From positions 1-6,310 of the forward strand of contig DEIT01000059.1 of the NCBI GenBank assembly GCA_002352635.1: DNA of 6,310 nucleotides. Reading direction: 5' to 3'. Every line of letters starts with the position of its first letter. The first letter of the stretch is position 1. Below, piece by piece: positions 1-5,988 of the stretch. The notes beneath the pieces are model-generated. The model had not been told where the DNA came from. It ran no database searches and saw only the letters and a list, made by a program, of their open reading frames with translations. The translations under genes and the position numbers were made by a program. The stretch comes from Hyphomicrobiaceae bacterium UBA2767 (lineage in GTDB: Bacteria; Pseudomonadota; Alphaproteobacteria; Rhizobiales; Methyloligellaceae).

Positions 1-2394
1 TTTTCGCACGCCCGAGAGCGCGAGTTGCAATGTTCGCGGGATAGGCGTCGCAGTCAAGGTCAACACATGCACGTCGTCGCGCAACTGTTTCAGACGTTCC
101 TTGTGCTGCACACCGAAATGCTGCTCCTCGTCGATGATGAGAAGGCCAAGATCAGCAAATTCAATCGATTTTCCGAGCAGCGCATGAGTGCCGATGACGA
201 TGTCGACCTGACCGCTCTTGAGGCCTTCCTTCACAGCGCTCAGCTCGCTTGCACTGACCATGCGCGAAGCCTGCCCAATCTTGACCGGCAACCCCGCAAA
301 TCGCTCAGTAAATGTTTGGGTGTGCTGGCGCGCAAGCAACGTCGTCGGCGCAACCACAGCAACTTGCTTTCCTGCCATCACAGTGACGAGAGCCGAACGC
401 AGCGCCACTTCAGTCTTGCCGAATCCCACATCGCCGCAAATAAGGCGATCCATCGGCCGTCCTGAACCAAGATCATCCAGAACGTCGGCGATGCTCGTGG
501 CCTGATCCTCCGTCTCTTCAAAAGGAAATCTGGCACAAAACTCCTGATAGACACCTTCCGGTAAACCCAGAACCGGCGCATGTTTCATCTCGCGCGCAGC
601 CGCGAGTTTGATCAGCTTGTCTGCGATATCCCTGATGCGCTGCTTGAGGCGGGCCTTGCGCGTCTGCCAGGCGACGCCACCCAGTTTGTCGAGCTTCGCT
701 CCCGCCTCATCCGAACCATAGCGCGTCAACAGTTCGATGTTCTCAACGGGCAGATAGAGCCTATCGCCGCCCTGATAGACCAGTTCCATGCAATCATGTG
801 GCGCGCCAGCGGCATCGATGGTCTTGAGCCCTTCAAAGCGCGCAATACCATGCTCTGCATGCACGACCAGATCGCCAGCACCAAGGCTTGACACTTCGGT
901 CAGCGCATCAGCCGCGCGGCGCTGTGGGCGCCGACGCACAAGCCTATCGCCCAATATGTCCTGCTCGGCGATAACGGCCAGCCCCGGAGCCTCAAAACCC
1001 GCCTCCAGGCCGAGTATGGCAAGGGCAGTCTGCCCTTTGGGCAAGGTGTCGATATCGGCGTAACTCTCTACAGATTCCGTAGACTGAAGCCCGTGATCGG
1101 AAAGTAGGCCCTTCAGCCGTTCACGCGCGCCATTTGACCAGCACGCGACCACGGTGCGTCTGGAGCTCTTATTTACACCTTCGATGTGCGCTACCACCGC
1201 GTCGAAAACACTGGCGCCTTCTTGCGCACGTTCGGCTGCAAATGAACGCCCGCCGCGCCCTTTTAGCGAGATGACCTGTTCGCCAGACTTGCTCTGCGGC
1301 ACTTCGAACGGCGAGAAGGTCACGCGTTGCCGCGTTTCGAGTTCCTTTCGCCACGTTTGATCGTCCAGGAACATGCGGTCTGCTGGCACGGGTTTGTACG
1401 GTGGAGCCCCAAAGCTCTTCTGCTCCAACGCCTTCGCCCGCGAACTATAGTGATCGGCAACTTGCTCCTCGCGCTCGGAACGCGCCTCTTCCACTAACGG
1501 ATCAAAAGTGACCCATGCTCCGGGCACATAATCGAACAGCGTTTCCAGATTTTCGTGGAACAGCGGCAACCAATGCTCCATCCCCTGATAGCGGGCGCCT
1601 GCCGAAATTGACTCATAGAGTGGGTCGGCACTGGTAACGGAACCAAACAGCTCCACATAACGCTGCCGGAACTCCGTCACGGTGCCCGCGCCCAGCACCG
1701 CCTCACTCACTGGCAGCAACAAGACCTCGTTGAGGCTCTTTGTCGTGCGTTGTGTATCGGTGTCGAATTCACGGATCGTCTCCAGCGTGTCGCCGAAGAA
1801 ATCCAGCCGCACTGGTCTTTCCCGGCCCGGCGGAAACAGATCGGCAATGCCGCCACGCACCGCATATTCACCAGGCTCGATCACATTACCGGTGCGGTTA
1901 TATCCGCTGGACGCAAGCTGCTCTGTGAGTGCATCGAGCCCAGCAGATGCACCCACCTTCAGGCGCAGGACAGACCGCTCCATAAATGCGCGTGGCGGAA
2001 CCTTTTGAACGGACGCATTGACGCTGGTGAGGACGACCACCGCCTGGCCCCCATCCCCGTCTTCCCGGTGGACAAGTGCAGCAAGGGCCGCAAGCCGCCG
2101 GCTTGCGATTTCGGTATTCGGCGAAATCCGATCATAGGGGACACAATCCCACGCCGGAAAAACAACTGTTTTGATCCGTCCGCCGCCAAAAAACTCAAGT
2201 GCGGCCTGGAGTGTAGCCATGCGCTTGTCGTCTCGCGCAATATGCAACACTGCAGCCGGTCTGGCTCCGTTGGCCGCATGGAGCGCTTGCGCAACTTCAG
2301 CCAATGCCAGCCCGTCGAGCCCCTCTGGCGCGGCCGCAAGCGTGAGCGGCTGCTGAGCCTCAAGGATGTCTTCGATTGGCAGGCCGGGTGTCAT
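1..2394 (-). CDS. mfd: Mfd, transcription-repair coupling factor (3' end truncated by window edge)
   Basis: Mfd is a cytoplasmic ATP-driven DNA translocase. It binds RNA polymerase stalled at a lesion, pushes it off and recruits UvrA, starting transcription-coupled nucleotide excision repair. Reading the minus strand gives 798 uninterrupted codons running off the left edge; alphaproteobacterial Mfd is about 1,150-1,200 aa, so the end of the motor and the UvrA-binding C-terminal domain are missing. Visible domains: UvrB-like N-terminal module (about 1-330, with GEYAVRGG near 175 and GMEHWLPLF), a middle D3-like stretch, the CarD/RID RNA-polymerase-binding domain (about 500-600, GDLVVHAEHG from 507), then the RecG-like motor with Walker A GDVGFGKT (654-661), Walker B DEEQ (755-758) and motif III TATPIPRT (781-788). 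The N-terminal module lacks a Walker A, as expected in Mfd. ATG at 2394 has no clear Shine-Dalgarno; an in-frame GTG at 2406 is the only alternative before an upstream stop (2419-2421). Lies 48 bases downstream of sdhE. Identity is very secure, start less so. Confidence 0.97.
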   Translation of the reverse strand, partial: MTPGLPIEDILEAQQPLTLAAAPEGLDGLALAEVAQALHAANGARPAAVLHIARDDKRMATLQAALEFFGGGRIKTVVFPAWDCVPYDRISPNTEIASRRLAALAALVHREDGDGGQAVVVLTSVNASVQKVPPRAFMERSVLRLKVGASAGLDALTEQLASSGYNRTGNVIEPGEYAVRGGIADLFPPGRERPVRLDFFGDTLETIREFDTDTQRTTKSLNEVLLLPVSEAVLGAGTVTEFRQRYVELFGSVTSADPLYESISAGARYQGMEHWLPLFHENLETLFDYVPGAWVTFDPLVEEARSEREEQVADHYSSRAKALEQKSFGAPPYKPVPADRMFLDDQTWRKELETRQRVTFSPFEVPQSKSGEQVISLKGRGGRSFAAERAQEGASVFDAVVAHIEGVNKSSRRTVVACWSNGARERLKGLLSDHGLQSTESVESYADIDTLPKGQTALAILGLEAGFEAPGLAVIAEQDILGDRLVRRRPQRRAADALTEVSSLGAGDLVVHAEHGIARFEGLKTIDAAGAPHDCMELVYQGGDRLYLPVENIELLTRYGSDEAGAKLDKLGGVAWQTRKARLKQRIRDIADKLIKLAAAREMKHAPVLGLPEGVYQEFCARFPFEETEDQATSIADVLDDLGSGRPMDRLICGDVGFGKTEVALRSALVTVMAGKQVAVVAPTTLLARQHTQTFTERFAGLPVKIGQASRMVSASELSAVKEGLKSGQVDIVIGTHALLGKSIEFADLGLLIIDEEQHFGVQHKERLKQLRDDVHVLTLTATPIPRTLQLALSGVRK

Positions 2395-2439
2395 GGGGAT
2401 GGCCACAGCATTTTCATGTTACGCATTCTTCCGCTGCAT
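2391..2439 (-). other. Tiled mini-ORFs bridging sdhE and mfd
   Basis: The 48-base gap between the sdhE stop and the mfd start holds two tiny ORFs laid end to end. The first (2439-2419) encodes MQRKNA and stops with TAA; one base later the second ATG (2417) begins MKMLWPSP, whose TGA (2393-2391) overlaps the mfd ATG in the arrangement ATGA. The first ATG lies just three bases after the sdhE TAG. A GGAAG (2433-2429) precedes the second mini-ORF by 11 bases. mfd has no convincing Shine-Dalgarno of its own, so these ORFs could carry terminating ribosomes from sdhE to mfd (inference). Such short ORFs also arise by chance. Confidence 0.25.
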
Positions 2440-2442
2440 TTT

Positions 2443-2718
2443 CTAAGAGATGTCATGAAACCGTTTCAACCGTTCAACAAATTCGCCGGCGAGGCCGTCC
2501 GGCATTGCCGCACCGGGCGCCAACAACCAGTGATGGATGTCGGGATCAGGAAGGGCGAGAAACTCCTCAAAAGCAGCAAGATCCGCCTCCGACATCGCTG
2601 AGACTTCTGAGTCCGCGAATCGGCCAAGCAACAGATCAAGTTCCTTCGTGCCGCGATGTCCGGCACGGTACATGATACGGCGGCGGCAGATGTCTAGATC
2701 ATTGCGTGCTTCAGCCAT
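2443..2718 (-). CDS. sdhE: SdhE family FAD assembly factor (DUF339/YgfY)
   Basis: SdhE is a small soluble protein that promotes covalent attachment of FAD to SdhA, the flavoprotein subunit of succinate dehydrogenase (complex II); homologues are YgfY of enterobacteria and Sdh5/SDHAF2 of mitochondria. The 91-aa product has the expected size and the family signature RGxxE at residues 22-26 (RGTKE, followed by LDLLLGRF), plus the second conserved block FEEFLALPDPDIHHWL (50-65). ATG 2718 is chosen as start; a TTG three codons upstream (2727) is also in frame, and neither has a strong Shine-Dalgarno, though TTGGA lies just before the ATG. It is the first gene of a probable sdhE-mfd transcript and is divergent from recG. 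I recall the sdhE position between recG and mfd as common in alphaproteobacteria. The family assignment is secure; the exact start is uncertain by three codons. Confidence 0.92.
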   Translation of the reverse strand: MAEARNDLDICRRRIMYRAGHRGTKELDLLLGRFADSEVSAMSEADLAAFEEFLALPDPDIHHWLLAPGAAMPDGLAGEFVERLKRFHDIS

Positions 2719-2745
2719 TGAGTCCAAGGTCTGTACTGTTCACAA

Positions 2746-2759
2746 GCATGTAGTCATGC
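2746..2759. repeat. GCATG-N4-CATGC dyad at the predicted sdhE transcription start
   Basis: A perfect 5-bp inverted repeat with a 4-base loop (tagt) covers the predicted +1 of the sdhE-mfd transcript (about 2757). It could be an operator half-site pair or a coincidence. Confidence 0.2.
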
Positions 2760-2763
2760 GCGC

Positions 2764-2792
2764 CATATAGCGCTCTCAGAGCACGCTGTCAG
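2764..2792 (-). promoter_or_regulatory. Predicted sigma70-type promoter for sdhE-mfd
   Basis: Read on the minus strand, CTGACA (2792-2787, five of six matches to the -35 consensus) is followed after exactly 17 bases by TATATG (2769-2764, four of six matches to the -10). Transcription would begin near 2757, giving a leader of about 40 bases before the sdhE ATG. Spacing and hexamers are good, but the call rests on consensus matching alone. Confidence 0.45.
2772..2782. repeat. 11-bp dyad GCTCT-C-AGAGC in the sdhE promoter spacer
   Basis: A perfect 5-bp inverted repeat around one central base lies wholly between the predicted -35 and -10 of the sdhE promoter. This is a position where MerR-type or other repressors may bind. 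It is short and could be chance; no known operator consensus is recognised. Confidence 0.2.
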
Positions 2793-2846
2793 CCGAAGAT
2801 GACGCAATAGTCCCATGCAAAGCACATAAACGAACCAATACAGACG

Positions 2847-4961
2847 ATGCGGCCACAAATTCTCACACCTCTTTTTGCCGATCTGAAGGAATTGGACGGG
2901 ATCGGACCGCGACTTCAGAAGCTGCTAAAGCGGCTGCTGGCACCGACCGCTCGTCAGGGTGAAGCAAAGATTGTCGATCTTCTTTTTCATTTTCCATCTT
3001 CCGTCATCGACCGGCGGGCCCGGCCCAAGATTGCAGAGGCCGTACCCGGTCAGATCGCGACGATTCGGGTTGAGGTAGCCGAGCACAACGCGCCGCCGCG
3101 CGGGCAGCGGCGTATCCCCTACCGTGTCATCTGCAGCGATGAAACTGGTTCACTGGAGCTGGTTTTCTTTCACGCCAATGCGGCCTATCTGGAAAAGCAA
3201 CTGCCGGTGGGTCAGACGCGCATTGTCTCGGGACGGATAGAGGACTATGGCGGGCGCCTGCAAATGCCCCACCCTGATCATGTCCTGGAAGAGGCTGAAC
3301 TCGATACGCTGCCCCTGATAGAGCCTATCTATCCGCTGACCGCTGGTCTTTCGGGTAAGGTCGCCCGCAAAGCGGCGACGCAGGCGGTGGCGCGCCTAGC
3401 TGACCTGCCGGAATGGCAAGACGCCGCTTGGCTCAGCAAGCAAAACTGGTCATCATTTCTTGATGCGGTGCATGCCGTCCATGCGCCGCAATCTGAAGCT
3501 GATCTGCTGCCGACCAGCCCGGCACGACTACGTCTGTCATTTGACGAGCTCCTCGCCAACCAACTCGCACTTGCCCTCGTGCGCCGGAGATTAAAGAAAA
3601 TTGCCGGGCGCGTCACAAACGGCGACGGTATCGTGAGGCAGAAAATACTGGAAAGCCTCCCCTTTGAACTAACCCACTCGCAAACCCACGTGATGGGCGA
3701 GATCGAGGCTGATATGGCCGAACCAGCGCGCATGCTGCGGCTCCTGCAGGGTGATGTCGGCAGCGGTAAGACTGTCGTTGCCCTGCTGGCTATGGCCATA
3801 GCGATCGAGGCGGGTTCGCAAGCAGCGCTCATGGCGCCAACCGAGTTGCTGGCCCGTCAGCACCTCAAAACCTTGTCCGAATTTGGCGAAAAGACGGGTA
3901 TCCGTGTTGCCTTGCTGACGGGGCGGGAGAAGGGCAAGCAACGCGGTGAAATTCTGGATGCCCTAGGCAGAGGCGAAATCGATATTCTGATCGGTACCCA
4001 TGCCCTGTTTCAAGAAGGTGTGGAGTTTAAGGACCTGGCGCTCGCGGTCATTGATGAGCAGCACCGCTTCGGTGTGCATCAACGCCTGGCGCTTCAGGCC
4101 AAGAGTGGTGCCGGCGGCACCGACATTCTGGTGATGACGGCGACACCAATTCCACGCACTTTATTGCTCACCCACTATGGCGACATGGAAGTATCGAAAC
4201 TGCTGGAAAAACCCGCCGGTCGCAAACCGGTGGCAACACGGGCCATGCCGGTTGAGCGGCTTGGCGACATCATGGACCGGCTGGATGTAGCCATCGGCAA
4301 TGGGGCGCAGGCCTATTGGGTATGTCCGCTGGTTGAGGAATCCGATGTGCTCGACGCCACAGCAGCGGAGGAACGTTTTGCGGCACTAAAGGCGCGTTTC
4401 GGCGAAAACGTCGCGCTCGTCCACGGACAAATGTCGGGTGGCGAAAAGGACACTGCCATGCAGGCATTCGCCGAAGGCGAAGTTTCCATACTCGTTGCCA
4501 CCACAGTGATCGAGGTGGGTGTGGATGTGCCCAATGCAACGATTATGGTGATCGAACATGCAGAGCGTTTCGGTCTCGCGCAATTGCACCAGCTGCGCGG
4601 TCGGGTCGGGCGTGGATCAGGGCAATCAGCCTGCATCCTGCTATACAAACCGCCATTGACCGAGACCGCGCGCGCCCGGCTCAACGCTCTGCGAGAAACT
4701 GAAGATGGTTTCAAGATTGCGGAAGAGGATTTACGTCTGCGTGGCGGCGGTGAGGTGCTCGGCACGCGCCAGAGTGGAATGCCCGAGTTCCGCGTTGCAG
4801 CCCTTCCCCGTGATGAAGAGCTGCTGAGTGCTGCACGAGACGACGCGCGGCTTATCCTGAACAAAGATCCCGAGCTATCGGAGAAGCGTGGCAAGGCGCT
4901 GCGCGTCCTGCTTTACCTGTTCGAGCGCGACGAAGCCATCCGCCTGCTAAAGGCGGGTTGA
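2847..4961 (+). CDS. recG: RecG, ATP-dependent DNA helicase (branch migration)
   Basis: RecG is a cytoplasmic double-stranded DNA translocase that reverses stalled replication forks and processes Holliday junctions, D-loops and R-loops. The 704-aa product is full length (E. coli RecG is 693). Domains in order: N-terminal wedge region starting with a helical segment (LDGIGPRLQKLL, 16-27), an OB-fold that grips the branch point (about 65-150), then two RecA-like lobes. Motor motifs are all intact: Q-motif region ELTHSQTH (274-281), Walker A GDVGSGKT (302-309), DEQH box (403-406), TATPIPRT (431-438), ATTVIEVGVDVPNA (551-564) and QLRGRVGRG (582-590). The TRG motif that couples hydrolysis to translocation spans 621-644 (GFKIAEEDL then LGTRQSG), with RGGGE where E. 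coli has RGPGE. ATG 2847 matches the family's usual N-terminus; no Shine-Dalgarno is visible. It is divergent from sdhE-mfd and convergent with the DUF502 gene. Mfd next door carries a related motor. Confidence 0.98.
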   Translation: MRPQILTPLFADLKELDGIGPRLQKLLKRLLAPTARQGEAKIVDLLFHFPSSVIDRRARPKIAEAVPGQIATIRVEVAEHNAPPRGQRRIPYRVICSDETGSLELVFFHANAAYLEKQLPVGQTRIVSGRIEDYGGRLQMPHPDHVLEEAELDTLPLIEPIYPLTAGLSGKVARKAATQAVARLADLPEWQDAAWLSKQNWSSFLDAVHAVHAPQSEADLLPTSPARLRLSFDELLANQLALALVRRRLKKIAGRVTNGDGIVRQKILESLPFELTHSQTHVMGEIEADMAEPARMLRLLQGDVGSGKTVVALLAMAIAIEAGSQAALMAPTELLARQHLKTLSEFGEKTGIRVALLTGREKGKQRGEILDALGRGEIDILIGTHALFQEGVEFKDLALAVIDEQHRFGVHQRLALQAKSGAGGTDILVMTATPIPRTLLLTHYGDMEVSKLLEKPAGRKPVATRAMPVERLGDIMDRLDVAIGNGAQAYWVCPLVEESDVLDATAAEERFAALKARFGENVALVHGQMSGGEKDTAMQAFAEGEVSILVATTVIEVGVDVPNATIMVIEHAERFGLAQLHQLRGRVGRGSGQSACILLYKPPLTETARARLNALRETEDGFKIAEEDLRLRGGGEVLGTRQSGMPEFRVAALPRDEELLSAARDDARLILNKDPELSEKRGKALRVLLYLFERDEAIRLLKAG
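4938..4958. terminator. GC-rich stem-loop at the recG stop codon
   Basis: CCGCCT (4940-4945) and AGGCGG (4951-4956) are perfect inverted repeats around a 5-base loop, and the stem can be lengthened by a wobble pair and an A-T pair. It covers the last codons of recG. It also lies about 30 bases past the stop of the opposing DUF502 gene. Neither strand has a T-tract directly after it, so it is not a classical intrinsic terminator. It could pause polymerase or protect a 3' end. Confidence 0.3.
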
Positions 4962-4985
4962 ACGACCGGCATATCGAAAAATCAG

Positions 4986-5792
4986 CTATTCCGCGGGTTC
5001 GGATTCTGTAATGCGCGGTTTCCTGCGCGAGCGCGTTTTTTTCGCCAATGCCTTCAACTCATCCTGGTGCGGAGGCACGACAAGGCCAGCAGAAATCACG
5101 AGTTTGGCCCCTTCCTCAACCGACATATCGAGGATCATCACATCTTCCTCAGGAACGAACAGCAGAAATCCTGAGGTTGGATTCGGCGTAGTCGGTAAAA
5201 AGATGCTTAGAAGCGTCTCTCCTTCTCGCACCTTCTTATCGATTTCACCCTTAGTCGTGGTTGAAACGAAGACGATGGCGTAAAGCCCCTTGCGGGGATA
5301 CTCGATCAAGCCGACATTTTGGAAAGAAGCGCTGGACTGTGACAGGACCGTTTCGAAGATTTGCTTCAACGCCCCGTAGACATTTCGAACGACAGGCATA
5401 CGGTCGAGCATCATTTCGCCGTAACTCACGAGCGTGCGTCCGAACAGATTGGCGGTTAATGCGCCAATGATAATCATGACGGCAATTGAGAAGATGAGCC
5501 CGACACCTGGAACCGTAAATGGCAGATAGGTTTCCGGCAGATAGGTTACCGGCACCCACGGCTTCACCCAGCCGTCAATCAGATTGATGGCCCACCAGGC
5601 GACGTAGAGTGTGATGCCTACAGGACCAACGACGATCAGCCCGGTCAGAAAATAGTTCCGCAGCCGCGCACCAATGTGCGACGACGACTTCCCGTCGGCA
5701 CCGGCCAACAGCTTCAACGGATCCGGCGGCGTGTCATTTTCCGTACCGGAGGTCTTGTCCGCCGATTTACGCCTCTTGCGGTTAACTGCCAT
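4986..5792 (-). CDS. DUF502 family inner-membrane protein (function unknown)
   Basis: Recognised as DUF502, a bacterial membrane-protein family related to the plant COV1/LCV proteins; its molecular function is not established. The 268-aa product (from ATG 5792) has a basic, low-complexity N-terminal tail of about 40 residues, then a conserved start (RLRNYFLTG), two hydrophobic segments at about 48-72 and 94-116, and a soluble region of about 140 residues. Conserved family blocks are present: MPVVRNVYGALKQIFETV (132-149), GLIEYPRKG, and FLPTTPNPTSGFLLFVP (198-214). It ends in a lysine/arginine-rich tail (KKTRSRRKPR, 251-260). GGAG at 5804-5807 and 5809-5812 serves as Shine-Dalgarno. It sits 11 bases from the chosen ATG, but only 5 from an in-frame TTG at 5798, so the protein may start two residues earlier. 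Convergent with recG across 24 bases; no gene in the window suggests a specific role. Confidence 0.93.
   Translation of the reverse strand: MAVNRKRRKSADKTSGTENDTPPDPLKLLAGADGKSSSHIGARLRNYFLTGLIVVGPVGITLYVAWWAINLIDGWVKPWVPVTYLPETYLPFTVPGVGLIFSIAVMIIIGALTANLFGRTLVSYGEMMLDRMPVVRNVYGALKQIFETVLSQSSASFQNVGLIEYPRKGLYAIVFVSTTTKGEIDKKVREGETLLSIFLPTTPNPTSGFLLFVPEEDVMILDMSVEEGAKLVISAGLVVPPHQDELKALAKKTRSRRKPRITESEPAE
5012..5042 (+). terminator. Possible recG terminator inside the DUF502 3' coding end
   Basis: On the plus strand, about 50 bases after the recG stop, a GC-rich hairpin (arms 5012-5018 and 5022-5029, three-base loop, one bulged T at 5024) is followed after six bases by seven T residues (5036-5042). 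An alternative pairing of CGCG (5014-5017) with CGCG (5032-5035) abuts the T-tract directly. On the other strand these bases encode the lysine/arginine tail of DUF502, and codon content alone could explain them, so the call is weak. Confidence 0.25.
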
Positions 5793-5988
5793 ATTCAACC
5801 GTACTCCACTCCAGCAGGATCTTCATTTGCCTGATGGATGTCATATTTCCTCAGTCAGACAGGCACAGTCTTGTCGTCACGCCGCTTATTCAGCCCATTC
5901 TATCACAATGGGTCCTTGCATCCGATTCAACTAAGATAGCGGTCACAATAACAGCGTCTGGTTTCGACAAGCGCCAGTTACCGGGCCA
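5793..5988. promoter_or_regulatory. Intergenic region upstream of the DUF502 gene
   Basis: About 190 bases separate the stop of the SPOR-protein gene from the start of the DUF502 gene, both on the minus strand. This spacing suggests that DUF502 has its own promoter and is not tightly co-transcribed. The region holds a candidate promoter with a dyad (listed separately) and tandem GGAG ribosome-binding sequences. I see no small gene, tRNA or U-tract terminator for the SPOR gene. Confidence 0.5.
5894..5912 (-). promoter_or_regulatory. Candidate extended -10 promoter within a CCCATT/AATGGG dyad
   Basis: On the minus strand TGATAGAAT (5905-5897) matches the extended -10 pattern TGnTATAAT with one mismatch; no good -35 lies 16-18 bases upstream, which extended -10 promoters tolerate. 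It is embedded in a perfect 6-bp inverted repeat, CCCATT (5894-5899) and AATGGG (5907-5912), spaced by 7 bases. Transcription would begin near 5890, leaving a leader of almost 100 bases before DUF502. A dyad on a -10 is a typical operator layout, but no regulator is recognised. Confidence 0.3.

Larger units (their letters stand above)
2719..2846. promoter_or_regulatory. Divergent sdhE-mfd / recG intergenic region
   Basis: This 128-base spacer must hold the start signals for both directions. A convincing promoter is visible only towards sdhE (listed separately). For recG the best I can see is a CATAAA hexamer at 2825-2830, which would give a very short leader but has no good -35 partner. No Shine-Dalgarno precedes the recG ATG. 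No alphaproteobacterial SOS box (GAAC-N7-GAAC or GTTC-N7-GTTC) is present, so LexA control of either repair gene is not supported here. Confidence 0.6.

Noticed and set aside
25..1063. Several plus-strand ORFs of 90-146 codons
   Set aside because: They are opposite to the unbroken mfd frame, which carries clear Mfd motifs throughout; nothing in them resembles a real protein.
1750..2601. A 283-codon plus-strand ORF
   Set aside because: It lies antisense to mfd and the end of sdhE, crosses both genes, and its product has no recognisable domain and a composition typical of an opposite-strand shadow in GC-rich coding DNA.
2815..2829. ATG with a 4-codon ORF (MQST) upstream of recG
   Set aside because: It is out of frame with recG, has no ribosome-binding site, and is short enough to be chance.
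2832..2846. GAAC followed 7 bases later by GACG just before recG, resembling the alphaproteobacterial SOS box
   Set aside because: The second half-site does not match GAAC, so it does not meet the LexA consensus. A similar check of GTTC at 2738-2741 also fails.
3329..4894. Minus-strand ORFs of 167 and 193 codons within recG
   Set aside because: They are antisense to the invariant helicase motifs of recG. Their serine/arginine/alanine-rich products look like shadows, with no family resemblance or start signals.
4989..5002. TCCG...CGGA inverted repeat near the DUF502 stop
   Set aside because: The stem is only 4 bp with no T-tract; too weak to call a terminator.
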